Positions 53,589 through 62,446 are shown, counted from the first letter of the stretch. The stretch: DNA of 64,000 bases from Rhodobacteraceae bacterium Alg231-04 (GCA_900143635.1 FREY01000001.1:651324-715323), one strand, 5' to 3'. The notes: generated by a model from the sequence alone, not told the origin. Numbers and translations: made by a program.

Positions 53589-53783
53589 ATGCCACGCAAC
53601 GAAGGAACCCTGGACCGCGCGCTGCGCATCATCCTGGGCCTGGGGCTGCTGTCGCTGACGGTGACCGGGCCGCAGACCCTCTGGGGGCTGATCGGCATCG
53701 TGCCGCTGGCCACCGGGCTTGCTGGCTTCTGCCCGCTCTACCGGATCATCGGCCTCAGCACCTGCCCGCTGAAAAAAGAGTGA
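53589..53783 (+). CDS. DUF2892 (YgaP-type transmembrane) protein
   Basis: A 64-residue protein with two membrane segments (A-L-R-I-I-L-G-L-G-L-L-S-L-T-V and L-W-G-L-I-G-I-V-P-L-A-T-G-L) and C-P-L-Y-R-I-I-G-L-S-T-C-P-L at the end. DUF2892 forms the membrane part of YgaP rhodanese and related sulfur-linked proteins. The frame extends 25 codons upstream, but GGAAAGG precedes the ATG at 53589 and the extension lies in the intergenic region. It follows a Crp-type regulator by 71 bases. Confidence 0.88.
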   Translation: MPRNEGTLDRALRIILGLGLLSLTVTGPQTLWGLIGIVPLATGLAGFCPLYRIIGLSTCPLKKE

Positions 53784-53791
53784 TGCGCCAC

Positions 53792-53816
53792 GGTGCCGCG
53801 CCGCCGGGGCGGCACC
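53792..53816. terminator. GC hairpin between DUF2892 and rhomboid genes
   Basis: GGTGCCGC and GCGGCACC form an eight-pair stem around a 9-base loop in the 36-base convergent gap. There is no T-tract, so activity as terminator is uncertain. Confidence 0.45.
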
Positions 53817-53819
53817 TGT

Positions 53820-54506
53820 TCAATCGTGACGGATCTTGTCGCGCATCCGTGCCCAGCCACCGGGTGCCAAAAAGAAACTTAGCCCGAAACCCGTGGCAAA
53901 CCCGCATAGGTCCGCCACCCAGTCTTTTTGGCCGCCAAACAGCAGCCCAAACAACAGCTGGATGCCCATCAGAAAGGCAATCAGCGAGAACGCCCGGCTC
54001 TGCTGCGCACCAACCAGCGACAGCGACCGCCACAGCAGATATGTGAAGGCGCCGATCAACCCGTAGACGGCCGGAAACCCGCCCACCAGCGGGTATTGCG
54101 AGGACACAAGCACCCCGTAGCCCAGCGCGCCGCCAATGCCGGACAGCACGAAAATCAGCACCATCGCCACATCACCCATCACCTCGCCCACCATTTTTCC
54201 CATGGCCAGCACAAAGACGCAGACAAACAGCGCCTGAGTGAACGCAACATGCACAAAGGCATAAGAGATAAAGCGGATCAGGTGTTCGGCCGGCCATTGC
54301 CCGGTCTCCCACATCCACCAGAAGATATCGCCGGAAAACGCATAAGACTGAACCGCATTCATCCGCCAGCCGATTGCCTCAGGCCCACCAAGAATACCGC
54401 GCGCACCTAAGGAGAACACCGCCTCGATGCCGATGATGATCAGCACCAGCGCCACCACGGCAGGCGGCAGGGGGTTCACGGGGCTGGGATCGGGGTTGCT
54501 GCTCAT
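53820..54506 (-). CDS. Rhomboid family membrane protein, catalytically inactive
   Basis: A 228-residue six-helix membrane protein with the rhomboid layout. The active-site Gly-x-Ser-Gly (usually G-A-S-G-A-V-Y-G) reads G-G-F-P-A-V-Y-G, so the Ser is Phe. The helix-6 His (usually A-H-L-G-G-F) reads D-W-V-A-D-L-C-G-F, with Asp in its place. Both catalytic residues are therefore missing, so it is a pseudoprotease. The ATG at 54506 follows GGAGAG; 65 earlier in-frame codons cover the divergent trpS promoter and look non-coding. Confidence 0.85.
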   Translation of the reverse strand: MSSNPDPSPVNPLPPAVVALVLIIIGIEAVFSLGARGILGGPEAIGWRMNAVQSYAFSGDIFWWMWETGQWPAEHLIRFISYAFVHVAFTQALFVCVFVLAMGKMVGEVMGDVAMVLIFVLSGIGGALGYGVLVSSQYPLVGGFPAVYGLIGAFTYLLWRSLSLVGAQQSRAFSLIAFLMGIQLLFGLLFGGQKDWVADLCGFATGFGLSFFLAPGGWARMRDKIRHD

Positions 54507-54630
54507 ATTTGTCTCTCCTTGGGGGCTGACCAAAACATGGGCCGGGCCCCAAAGCCCGGCACCTGTTGACGATGCCCGGTCCCATGGGTAAGCGACAGGG
54601 AGCGCTTTTTCCAGACGGGAGTTTTCCGCA

Positions 54631-55659
54631 ATGACTGAAACCAGCTTCACCCCGCGTGTCTTTTCGGGGATCCAGCCCTCGGGCAACCTGCACCTGGGCA
54701 ATTACCTCGGTGCCGTGAAGCGGTTCGTCGACTGGCAAGCCAAAGATGTCGAGACCGTCTACTGCATGGTGGATCTGCACGCGATCACCGTCTGGCAGAA
54801 CCCTGCCGACCTGACGAAATCCACCCGCGAGCTTTGCGCCGGCTTCATCGCCTCTGGCATCGACCCGGAACAATCCATCCTGATCAACCAGTCCCAGGTG
54901 CCTGAACATGCGCAGCTGGCCTGGATCTTCAACTGCGTTGCCCGCATGGGCTGGATGCAGCGGATGACCCAGTGGAAGGACAAGGCCGGCAAGAACACCC
55001 AGAACGCCTCTCTTGGGCTGTTCGCCTATCCGGCACTAATGGCGGCTGACATTCTGGTCTACCACGCCACCCACGTGCCGGTGGGTGAGGATCAGAAACA
55101 GCATCTGGAGCTCACACGCGACATCGCCGCCAAGTTCAACAACGACTACGGCGTTGATTTCTTCCCAATGACCGAACCGGTGATCGAGGGCGCGGCGACC
55201 CGCGTCATGAGCTTGCGCGACGGCACCAAGAAGATGTCGAAGTCCGACCCCTCCGATGCCAGCCGCATCAACATGACCGATGATGCGGACGCCATCGCCA
55301 AGAAGATCCGCAAGGCCAAGACCGACCCCGAGGCGCTGCCCTCCGAGGCCGAGGGCCTGAAAGAACGCCCCGAGGCACGCAACCTGATCGAGATCTTCGC
55401 CGCGCTGAACGAACAGAGCGTCGATCAGGTGCTGGCAGATGTGGGCGGCAAGCAGTTTTCGGAATTCAAACCGATGATGGCCGAACTGGCGGTCGAAAAA
55501 CTGGCCCCCATCGGCATGGAGATGTCGCGGCTGATGAATCATCAGGATGAGATCGACAAGATCCTGACCCGCGGCGCCGAACGCGCCCGCGCCATCACTG
55601 CACCGATCCTCAAACAAACCTATGAGATCGTCGGCATGGTGCCCCCTGTCAGCCTCTGA
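54631..55659 (+). CDS. trpS: Tryptophan--tRNA ligase
   Basis: A 342-residue class I synthetase. [18 protein letters not shown] gives the HIGH-type motif near residue 20, and K-K-M-S-K-S-D-P-S near 200 is the KMSKS loop. It activates tryptophan and charges tRNA(Trp). It is divergent from the rhomboid gene and is followed by a terminator. Confidence 0.96.
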   Translation: MTETSFTPRVFSGIQPSGNLHLGNYLGAVKRFVDWQAKDVETVYCMVDLHAITVWQNPADLTKSTRELCAGFIASGIDPEQSILINQSQVPEHAQLAWIFNCVARMGWMQRMTQWKDKAGKNTQNASLGLFAYPALMAADILVYHATHVPVGEDQKQHLELTRDIAAKFNNDYGVDFFPMTEPVIEGAATRVMSLRDGTKKMSKSDPSDASRINMTDDADAIAKKIRKAKTDPEALPSEAEGLKERPEARNLIEIFAALNEQSVDQVLADVGGKQFSEFKPMMAELAVEKLAPIGMEMSRLMNHQDEIDKILTRGAERARAITAPILKQTYEIVGMVPPVSL

Positions 55660-55680
55660 GGCAACGAAGATCCAGACTGC

Positions 55681-55706
55681 AAAGGCCGCCTTTAGGCGGT
55701 CTTTTT
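55681..55706 (+). terminator. Terminator after trpS
   Basis: AAAGGCCGCC, TTTA loop, then GGCGGTCTTTTT. One mismatch in the stem; a T-run follows. It begins 22 bases past the trpS stop. Confidence 0.82.
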
Positions 55707-55766
55707 CGTTGCAACAGACAACCCCTTCCCCGAGCCTAACCAGGGCAGTCAGAGAGGAGTCAACGG

Positions 55767-56411
55767 ATGCTGAAAGTCTGGGGCAGGAAAACGTCGTCCA
55801 ATGTTCAGGCGCTGATGTGGTGCATCGGCGAATTGCGGCTGGAGTATAACCGGGTCGATGCCGGGCACCATTTTGGCGGCCTCGATACAGCAGAATTTGC
55901 AGCGCTGAACCCCAACCGGACCATTCCGGTGCTCCAGGATGGGAACAACCCACCGCTTTGGGAAACTGGTGCCATCTTGCGTTACCTCGCCGCCCGCTAT
56001 GGAAATGCGGGGTTCTGGCCCGAAGACCTGATGCAACGGACCGAAATCGACCGATGGGCAGAATGGGCGAAACTCAACGTTGCGATGAATTTCACAGTGC
56101 CCGTTTTCTGGCGTGTGGTGCGCACCCCTGCTGAAGACCGCGACCCCGCCGTGATCCGGGCTGCAGTGGAAACTCTGACGGAAAAACTGCAGATCGCCGA
56201 CCAGCAGCTGCAACAACACCCCTTCCTGGCCGGCAGCACATTCTCTCTGGCAGACATCCAGCTTGGGCACATCCTGTTCCGCTACTGCGACATAGACATC
56301 GAACGGCCTGCCCTGCCCGCGCTCGGCTCCTACCGCAAACGGCTGGAAACCCGTCCCGCATACCGGGAGCATGTCATGATCTCCTACGAGGAGCTCCGTG
56401 CCGGGAGTTAG
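55767..56411 (+). CDS. Glutathione S-transferase
   Basis: A 214-residue canonical GST. The thioredoxin domain begins M-L-K-V-W-G-R-K-T-S-S-N-V-Q with the Ser/Thr active-site region, has N-P-N-R-T-I-P-V-L (cis-Pro) and L-W-E-T-G-A-I-L-R-Y-L (Glu-Thr contacts glutathione); a helical domain with F-S-L-A-D-I-Q follows. It uses glutathione from the gshB pathway. Substrate unknown. It stands alone 108 bases after trpS. Confidence 0.93.
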   Translation: MLKVWGRKTSSNVQALMWCIGELRLEYNRVDAGHHFGGLDTAEFAALNPNRTIPVLQDGNNPPLWETGAILRYLAARYGNAGFWPEDLMQRTEIDRWAEWAKLNVAMNFTVPVFWRVVRTPAEDRDPAVIRAAVETLTEKLQIADQQLQQHPFLAGSTFSLADIQLGHILFRYCDIDIERPALPALGSYRKRLETRPAYREHVMISYEELRAGS

Positions 56412-56475
56412 GGAATTCTTGACTTGAAATGTGCCCCTGCTTTCCCGAACCCTGCGGTCGGAACGGGAGGATCAG

Positions 56476-56763
56476 ATGCAGGCAATCGGCTACCGAACGG
56501 GGTGTATAGACGAGCCCAAACGCTCCAACTGGCAGAACAGCGGCCCCCGGCCCATTGCCTGGTCGGCCTGGTATCCGGCAGGCGAAGACTCCGCGCAGCC
56601 ACTGCCCACGGACCTCTTCTTCGCCCCCGGCGAGATTCTGCCCGGCGCGGCGCTGGCAGAAGGCGGGCCTCAGCATTTCACACTGGGGCCCTTTGATATT
56701 CTGACATCCTTCCCGCAACCCGGTTCAGGTCATCGGTTACCTCTGCAGTGTGCCCCGGCATAG
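56476..56763 (+). pseudogene. Truncated COG4188-type alpha/beta hydrolase, N-terminal remnant
   Basis: A good start (GGGAGG five bases before ATG at 56476) opens a frame that begins G-Y-R-T-G-C-I-D-E-P-K-R-S-N-W and has G-P-R-P-I-A-W-S-A-W-Y-P-A, the beginning of putative dienelactone hydrolase/PAF-acetylhydrolase-like proteins of COG4188 (usually over 300 residues). After about 85 codons the similarity stops and a stop follows at 95; the nucleophile and catalytic triad are absent. The 3' end overlaps the opposite-strand gene. I take it to be a truncated pseudogene, though a short real protein cannot be excluded. Confidence 0.5.
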
Positions 56764-57099
56764 TTCGTAATTTGGGCCGTCAGAACTGGTGTCCCAGCGG
56801 TAAACGACAATCGTGTTTCCAAAGCTGGGGTCCACAACGCGCTTCATGGAATCCAATGTCATGAAAACATCCGCATTTGGCGCGCCGCAATCCTGAAACG
56901 CCTTTTCACAGCCGCCGCCGTCGTGCGGGTGCTCTGCCGCACAGACCGCATAGGATGAATATCCTTTGCTGTATCCGCCGCCGCCGGTGTTCTTGACGCC
57001 CATTTCCCACGGGCTGGCTGCAAAAGCCGCTGGTGCAAACACCAGCCCGGCGATCATGGCGCTGATCAGGCCCAGTGGCCTGCCATCAATATTCATCAT
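56737..57099 (-). CDS. Small secreted cysteine-containing protein
   Basis: A 120-residue protein with a signal peptide (ending F-A-P-A-A-F-A-A) and a mature part of about 92 residues with Cys in Y-A-V-C-A-A-E-H, G-G-C-E-K-A-F, D-C-G-A-P and Y-E-L-C-R, an even number suited to two disulfides. I recognise no family. It overlaps the end of the truncated hydrolase frame by 27 bases. Composition is lower in GC than the chromosome average. It is probably periplasmic or secreted. Confidence 0.7.
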   Translation of the reverse strand: MMNIDGRPLGLISAMIAGLVFAPAAFAASPWEMGVKNTGGGGYSKGYSSYAVCAAEHPHDGGGCEKAFQDCGAPNADVFMTLDSMKRVVDPSFGNTIVVYRWDTSSDGPNYELCRGTLQR

Positions 57100-57391
57100 T
57101 CAACTACCCCCAAATTTCAGTTTCTCTTGTTCGCAGTAGATCTGCGCAAATATGGCCGGTGAGACAAAACATCTCCGGATCATCGCCAAAAACGATGCCA
57201 CTATTCCCGACACCATAGATTGCTGCAGATCAAATAAGTCTTGCGCTGCTTCGCCCGTATTGCAGGCGGCGGCTCACGGCCCGGACCTGTACGCCCCAAA
57301 ATGGTCACATCCGCATTAATCCATTCCTCACGGTTTTCCGGGACATTTGGCGCCAGCAGAATGCTCTCAGCACCGACCAGTAAGGCGAGAT
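57100..57391. other. Intergenic region between secreted-protein and methyltransferase genes
   Basis: A 292-base divergent gap, lower in GC than its surroundings. I see no gene, hairpin or clear promoter in it. Confidence 0.5.
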
Positions 57392-59005
57392 ATGACCGAT
57401 TGGACCTCCGGCTACGTGGCCGAAATTGACTATCCTCACGAATTCACCAAGGAACTGGCCCCCTCCAGCCTCGCCTTTTGCGCCGCGGCCAAAGGCCAGC
57501 ACCACGGGCTTGGCGGCCAGCGGCTCGTGTATTGCGAGCTGGGCTGCGGACAGGGATTTTCGACCAACCTGCTGGCTGCCGCGAACCCGCATATCGAATT
57601 CCACGCGATGGATTTCAACCCGGCACAGATCTCTGGCGCCAGCGATCTGGCCCAGGAGGCCGGTCTGGAAAACACCCATTTCTACGAGCGCAGCTTTGAG
57701 GATTTTGGTGAGACAGCAGGCCTGCCGCAGCAATTCGATGTGATCGCTCTGCACGGGGTCTACAGCTGGGTTTCGGCTGAGAACCGTCAGCATATTCTGG
57801 ATTTCATCACCGCCCGGCTGCGTCCCGGTGGCATGGTCTATGTCAGCTATAACGCATTGCCCGGCTGGGCCGCCGCCACGCCGATGCGCCGCATTCTGGC
57901 CGATCACGGCGCCCAGGGGACCGGCCCGCTGCAGGACCGGATCACTGCTGCAATGGACTACGCCCGCCAGCTGGAAGAAAGCGGCGCCGGCTATTTCAAT
58001 GCCAACCCGGCACTGTCCAAACGCCTGGAAAAGATGCAATCGCAATCGCGCAACTATCTGGCGCATGAGTTTTTCAACAAGGACTGGACCCCCTTTCATT
58101 TTGGCGATGTCGCCGATGACATGTCCAAGGCAAAGCTGAACCATATCGCGCCTGCCGATCTGCTGGACCACATTCCGGGTTTCGGCCTGACCGACGCACA
58201 ACAGGCGCTGCTGCAGGCAGAGCAGGACCCCATACGCCGCGAAGCACTGCGTGACATTCTGATCAACGAACAGTTCCGCGCCGATATTTTCATCAAGGGT
58301 GCGCGCCCTCAGACCACCCGCGGCGCGGTTGGGGGCTGGCTCACCACCTCTTTTGCGCTCAGCCGTCGCTACACCGGTGCGCCGGTCAAGCTGACCAGCC
58401 GAACAGGTGAGACGGTGATTGATCCGCAGATCTGCGCGCCTGTTCTGGAGCTGCTCGCCGCAGGGCAGGCCACGGTGCGTGAGATGCTGGAAAAGGGTGT
58501 CTTTGGCGAAACCGACTGGGGCGGGATCACCCGGCTTTTGACGCTGCTGGCCGGATCCGGCTACATCACACCCTGCCTGCCGCTGGAGGGCCTCGCCGAA
58601 CGCGCGGCAAGCTGCCTCGCCTTTAACACTGCCGTTTGCAAGCGCGCCGAAGACAGCGGCAACCTCGGCTTTCTCGCCTCGCCAGTGACCGGCAGTGGCA
58701 TCATGCTGGACCGGTTCGAACAACTGTTCCTGCTGGCCCGCGGCGAAGGGCTCGAAACCCCAGGTGAATGGGCCGATCTGGCCTGGCAAATTCTGGCGCC
58801 GCAAGGCCAGCGGCTGGAACAGGACGGGCGGGTCTTGGAAACCCCCGAAGAAAACCTCGCGGTGCTGCGCGCCCGTGCGCATGCTTTTGCGGCCCGCAAA
58901 CTGGCAATTCTGGAAAGCCTCGGCGTTACTCTGGATGCGGTGCAGGAAAAATCGGCCATGCCGTCCCTGCCGGATGCCAAACCCGCCTCTCGATCGGTGG
59001 CCTGA
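57392..59005 (+). CDS. SAM-dependent methyltransferase with regulatory domain
   Basis: A 537-residue protein. The N-terminal class I methyltransferase has Y-C-E-L-G-C-G-Q-G-F-S-T-N near residue 48 (SAM binding). The central part (about 215-300) resembles the methyltransferase regulatory domain PF10119 (F-N-K-D-W-T-P-F-H-F), and a C-terminal region of about 150 residues follows. It opens D-W-T-S-G-Y-V-A-E-I-D-Y-P. The ATG at 57392 has AAGGCGA upstream; 15 earlier codons are excluded. Substrate unknown. A terminator follows. Confidence 0.88.
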   Translation: MTDWTSGYVAEIDYPHEFTKELAPSSLAFCAAAKGQHHGLGGQRLVYCELGCGQGFSTNLLAAANPHIEFHAMDFNPAQISGASDLAQEAGLENTHFYERSFEDFGETAGLPQQFDVIALHGVYSWVSAENRQHILDFITARLRPGGMVYVSYNALPGWAAATPMRRILADHGAQGTGPLQDRITAAMDYARQLEESGAGYFNANPALSKRLEKMQSQSRNYLAHEFFNKDWTPFHFGDVADDMSKAKLNHIAPADLLDHIPGFGLTDAQQALLQAEQDPIRREALRDILINEQFRADIFIKGARPQTTRGAVGGWLTTSFALSRRYTGAPVKLTSRTGETVIDPQICAPVLELLAAGQATVREMLEKGVFGETDWGGITRLLTLLAGSGYITPCLPLEGLAERAASCLAFNTAVCKRAEDSGNLGFLASPVTGSGIMLDRFEQLFLLARGEGLETPGEWADLAWQILAPQGQRLEQDGRVLETPEENLAVLRARAHAFAARKLAILESLGVTLDAVQEKSAMPSLPDAKPASRSVA

Positions 59006-59036
59006 ACAGCCACAAGCATCACCATGATCAAAAGAA

Positions 59037-59062
59037 AAAGGCCGTCCAACCGGGCGGCCTTT
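59037..59062. terminator. Terminator between methyltransferase and tetR
   Basis: AAAGGCCGTCC, AAC loop, then GGGCGGCCTTT, a near-perfect stem usable on both strands between convergent genes. Confidence 0.83.
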
Positions 59063-59086
59063 GGCGATCTGACTGACGCTGTTACC

Positions 59087-59683
59087 CTATAGGGCCTTCA
59101 ATCCGCCCAGCGTAAGGTCTGTCACCATGCTGGCATAGTCCTCGCGCGCCTTACTGCCTGCACCGGTGTTCCACATGTAATACCAGTTCAGCATGCCAAA
59201 GATCGACATGGTGGCGGCGCGCAGCTTGGCGGCATCATCATTGAACACCTCTGGCGAAATCGCTTTCACCGTGTCGCTCATGAAATTGACCATCTCGCGC
59301 TGATAGCCGCGCAGCTGCGCCTGCTGTTCTTCGGGCAGAGCCGCCATGGCACCGATCTGCAACTGGTGCTCGTGATCAGCACCCTGATAGGCGCGCAGCG
59401 TTTCTGACACCACCTGACGCAACCTGTCGCCCGGATCCGCGCCCTCATCAACATTGGCGCAAATCCGGTCGCGCAGATCGCGCAGGTAAGTTTCAAGGAT
59501 GTCAAAGAGAATGGCATCCTTGCTGTCGTAGTAATGATAGATATTTGCCTTGGAGATCCCGCACTCGCGCGCAAGCTGGGTCATGGAAGCGCGGTCAAAC
59601 CCTTGTTCCGAAAACACTTTGGCTGCGGACTTCAGGATCTGAGCACGCTTCTGATCATGGTCTTTTGCGATCGTGCGGGCCAA
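59087..59683 (-). CDS. TetR family regulator, probably of the paa genes (PaaR)
   Basis: A 198-residue TetR protein. The N-terminal HTH holds A-A-K-V-F-S-E-Q-G-F-D-R-A-S-M, L-A-R-E-C-G-I-S-K-A-N-I-Y-H-Y-Y; the rest is the ligand domain. The start is TTG at 59683, fixed by AAGGAG six bases upstream inside the end of paaK. It lies three bases after the paaK stop, so it is in the paa operon and probably represses it until phenylacetyl-CoA arrives. PaaR identity is inferred from position. Confidence 0.85.
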   Translation of the reverse strand: MARTIAKDHDQKRAQILKSAAKVFSEQGFDRASMTQLARECGISKANIYHYYDSKDAILFDILETYLRDLRDRICANVDEGADPGDRLRQVVSETLRAYQGADHEHQLQIGAMAALPEEQQAQLRGYQREMVNFMSDTVKAISPEVFNDDAAKLRAATMSIFGMLNWYYMWNTGAGSKAREDYASMVTDLTLGGLKAL

Positions 59684-59686
59684 GTT

Positions 59687-60997
59687 TTACTCCTTATCGC
59701 GGTTGTCGACGACGCGTTTTGCCTTACCCTGGCTGCGTTCCACCGATCCGGGCTCACCAACAATAACTTCTGTCGATACCCCTACCATATCCTTGATATG
59801 TTTGGTCAACATCCGCGCGGCAGCTTTCTTGCTCAGCTCATCCGATGCACCAACATCTGCCTCAACAAACACCCGCATGCCATCCATACGGCCCGCTTTG
59901 TAGAGTTCGATCTGGAAATGCGGGGCCAGACCACCAGTGGCCATCACCTGCTCTTCGATCTGCGTCGGGAAGACGTTGACGCCGCGCAGGATCATCATGT
60001 CATCACTGCGGCCGGTAATCTTCTCCATCCGGCGCATCGAGCGCGCGGTGCCCGGCAACAGGCGGGTCAGATCGCGGGTCCGGTAACGGATCATCGGCAG
60101 GCCTTCTTTGGTGATCGTGGTGAACACCAGCTCGCCCATCTCACCGTCCGGCAACACCTCGCCCGTTACGGGATCAATGATTTCCGGCAAGAAGTGGTCT
60201 TCCCAGATGACCGGGCCATCCTTGGTTTCCACACATTCGTTGGCCACACCGGGGCCCATGATTTCGCTGAGGCCGTAGATATCCACCGCGTGCATGTCAA
60301 AGGCGGCCTCGACCTCTTTGCGCATCGCATCGGTCCAGGGTTCGGCACCAAAGACACCAACCGACAGAGAGCTTTCGCGCGGGTCCATGCCCTTTTTGTG
60401 ATACTGCTCAAGGATGTTGAGCATGTAGGACGGCGTCACCATGATGCCGTCGGGTTTGAAGTCGGTGATCAGGCCTACCTGCTTCTCGGTCTGGCCGCCG
60501 CCCATCGGCACAACGGTCGCGCCCAGACGTTCAATACCGTAATGCGCGCCAAGACCGCCGGTGAACAAACCATAGCCATAGGCGTTGTGGATCATGTCAC
60601 CCTTGCGCAGACCAGCAGCACGCAGGGAGCGCGCGGTCAGGTCAGCCCAGTTATTGATGTCGCCGGCGGTATAGCCAACAACGGTCGCCTTGCCGGTGGT
60701 GCCAGAGGAGGCATGGATACGCATGATCTGTTCGCGCGGGACAGCGAACAGGCCAAAGGGATAATTGTCGCGCAGGTCGTTCTTATAGGTGAAGGGGAAC
60801 TTCGCGAGATCCGACAGCTGCTGCAGATCGTCGGGGTGCACACCGGCCTCGTCAAAGCGCTTTTTATACATCGGCACATTGTCATAGGCGTGGCGCAGGG
60901 ACCATTTCAGCCGCTCCAGCTGGAGACTGCGGATCTCGTCAATGGATGCAATCTCGATCGGGTCCAGATCGGCCTTGTTGGGGGTCAGGTCTTTCAT
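59687..60997 (-). CDS. paaK: Phenylacetate--CoA ligase
   Basis: A 436-residue adenylate-forming enzyme. A-S-S-G-T-T-G-K-A-T-V near residue 94 is the ATP P-loop; Y-G-L-S-E-I-M-G-P-G and Y-R-T-R-D-L-T are further family motifs; the C-terminal G-R-S-D-D-M-M-I-L-R-G-V-N-V-F-P is the hinge region of PaaK. It makes phenylacetyl-CoA, the inducer and first intermediate of the pathway. It is third in paaG-paaI-paaK-tetR. Confidence 0.96.
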   Translation of the reverse strand: MKDLTPNKADLDPIEIASIDEIRSLQLERLKWSLRHAYDNVPMYKKRFDEAGVHPDDLQQLSDLAKFPFTYKNDLRDNYPFGLFAVPREQIMRIHASSGTTGKATVVGYTAGDINNWADLTARSLRAAGLRKGDMIHNAYGYGLFTGGLGAHYGIERLGATVVPMGGGQTEKQVGLITDFKPDGIMVTPSYMLNILEQYHKKGMDPRESSLSVGVFGAEPWTDAMRKEVEAAFDMHAVDIYGLSEIMGPGVANECVETKDGPVIWEDHFLPEIIDPVTGEVLPDGEMGELVFTTITKEGLPMIRYRTRDLTRLLPGTARSMRRMEKITGRSDDMMILRGVNVFPTQIEEQVMATGGLAPHFQIELYKAGRMDGMRVFVEADVGASDELSKKAAARMLTKHIKDMVGVSTEVIVGEPGSVERSQGKAKRVVDNRDKE

Positions 60998-61012
60998 AAT
61001 ATCCTCCTCGCC

Positions 61013-61444
61013 TTATTCTTCGAACAGCTGGCCTTTGATCGCGCGGGACAGACCCCGAAATTCTGCGATCTTCAGGCCGGCCTGATTTGTAACTGTCACG
61101 TCGTAGATGCCGCTGCGCCCGGTCAGTGCGACCTCGCGGGCAGTGGCAATCAACCGGTCGCCCTTGCGGCCCGGTGCGGTGAAACTGATGTTGTTGTGCT
61201 GCGCCACGGTGGATTGATTGCGGCTGTTGCAGGCAAAGGCAAAGGCGCTGTCGGCCAGCATGAAGGTCACACCGCCGTGGCAGATGCCATGGCCATTGCA
61301 ATGATGGTCCGCGACGGTCATTTCCAGCACCGCCGCGCCTTCGTCCACATGGGTGATTTCCATACCTGCCCATTTGGAGGCCTGATCACCGGCCCACATG
61401 GCAGCGGCGGATTTCTCTGCGCGTTCTTTGGGGGTCATGGTCAT
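61013..61444 (-). CDS. paaI: Phenylacetic acid degradation thioesterase PaaI
   Basis: A 143-residue hotdog-fold thioesterase. G-H-G-I-C-H-G-G-V-T-F-M-L-A-D-S-A-F-A is the PaaI active-site helix with the catalytic Asp; N-H-H... D-H-H-C-N precedes it. It hydrolyses ring-hydroxylated CoA esters and recovers CoA. Its start overlaps the paaG stop by four bases; paaK follows 15 bases later. Confidence 0.94.
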   Translation of the reverse strand: MTMTPKERAEKSAAAMWAGDQASKWAGMEITHVDEGAAVLEMTVADHHCNGHGICHGGVTFMLADSAFAFACNSRNQSTVAQHNNISFTAPGRKGDRLIATAREVALTGRSGIYDVTVTNQAGLKIAEFRGLSRAIKGQLFEE

Positions 61445-62226
61445 TTGCCTGTGAAATTCGGCGCGCGTTTCTCAAGGAAGGAGGACACCCCTTCCGCGTA
61501 ATCCGCGCTCTCGCCGCAGGTTTTCATGGCGTCGGCTTCCAGCTCCAGATGATCCTCCAGCGTGTCCACGGCTGCGGCCTGAATGCACTGTTTGGTCAGC
61601 CCCAGACCCAGCGTCGGGCCATTGGCGAAGCCTTCTGCCATGGCGCGGGCCTCACTCATCAGGTCTTCGTCCGGCAGCGCCTTCCAGATCAACCCCCAGT
61701 CCTCGGCCTGTTTGGCCTTCAACGGCTGGGCGGTGAACGCCAGACCTTTGGCACGCGCTTCACCCAACAGGCGCGGCAGATGCCAGCTGCCGCCGGTGTC
61801 CGGGATCAGGCCAACTTTGGAAAAGGACTGGATGAACTTGGCGCTTTCACCGGCCAGAACCACATCGCAGGCCAGCGCCAGGTTGGCGCCAGCACCCGCC
61901 GCCACGCCGTTCACGGCACAGATGACCGGGAAGTTCAGCGAGCGGATCAAATTGACCAGCGGTGCATAGAAGGTGCGCACCGTGACGCTCAGATCAGGCG
62001 GGCCGTCCATCTTGGAAGGATCGCGGTCGCCCAGATCCTGGCCAGCGCAAAATCCACGTCCCGACCCGGTCAGCAAAACCGCACGTGCACCGCCGTCACG
62101 GGCACCTTCTAGCGCGGCACGCAGGGCAAGGTGCATTTCCTCGTTGAAGCTATTCAACTTATCCGGGCGGTTCAGTGTAATTTCCACCCAATTGCCGTGA
62201 TCCGCGACCAGAATCGATTCCGTCAT
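61441..62226 (-). CDS. paaG: 2-(1,2-epoxy-1,2-dihydrophenyl)acetyl-CoA isomerase (PaaG)
   Basis: A 261-residue crotonase-fold enzyme. S-G-R-G-F-C-A-G-Q-D-L near residue 62 and N-G-V-A-A-G-A-G-A-N-L build the oxyanion hole, and V-G-L-I-P-D-T-G-G-S carries the catalytic Asp. It isomerises the epoxide to oxepin-CoA. The frame is open 119 codons further upstream, but the ATG at 62226 gives the standard PaaG length and the rest covers the divergent promoter. First gene of the minus-strand paa operon. Confidence 0.94.
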   Translation of the reverse strand: MTESILVADHGNWVEITLNRPDKLNSFNEEMHLALRAALEGARDGGARAVLLTGSGRGFCAGQDLGDRDPSKMDGPPDLSVTVRTFYAPLVNLIRSLNFPVICAVNGVAAGAGANLALACDVVLAGESAKFIQSFSKVGLIPDTGGSWHLPRLLGEARAKGLAFTAQPLKAKQAEDWGLIWKALPDEDLMSEARAMAEGFANGPTLGLGLTKQCIQAAAVDTLEDHLELEADAMKTCGESADYAEGVSSFLEKRAPNFTGK

Positions 62227-62315
62227 GTCGTTCGCCCATTTTTCAGTGTCAGCATGACAAGAGCCGCTCCCAACTCTTGTCAGCAAGGGGCAAATCCCCC
62301 CGTTGGACAAATTTC

Positions 62316-62346
62316 TTGCATAAACCGACCGGACGGTCAATATATT
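62316..62346 (+). promoter_or_regulatory. Candidate paaZ promoter overlapping a TetR-type operator
   Basis: TTGCAT at 62316-62321 and TATATT at 62341-62346 are 19 bases apart. Between them lies ACCGACCGGACGGT (62324-62337), a 14-base imperfect palindrome centred at 62330/62331 with two mismatched positions. Operators of this form suit TetR repressors, and its place between -35 and -10 fits repression of paaZ, and perhaps of the divergent paaG operon. Confidence 0.5.
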
Positions 62347-62387
62347 CCTCAGACCGCGGCACGGGATCTCGTTCCGCACAGATTTCC

Positions 62388-62421
62388 GGCCTGCGCGCGC
62401 CCCGGTTGCGAAGCGCAGGCC
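62388..62421 (+). other. Hairpin in the 5' leader of paaZ
   Basis: GGCCTGCGC (62388-62396) and GCGCAGGCC (62413-62421) form a perfect nine-pair stem with a 16-base loop, ending 25 bases before the paaZ ATG. There is no T-tract. It may stabilise the mRNA or influence translation. Confidence 0.5.
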
Positions 62422-62446
62422 CCTGATCAGATGAGAGGACAGAAGC

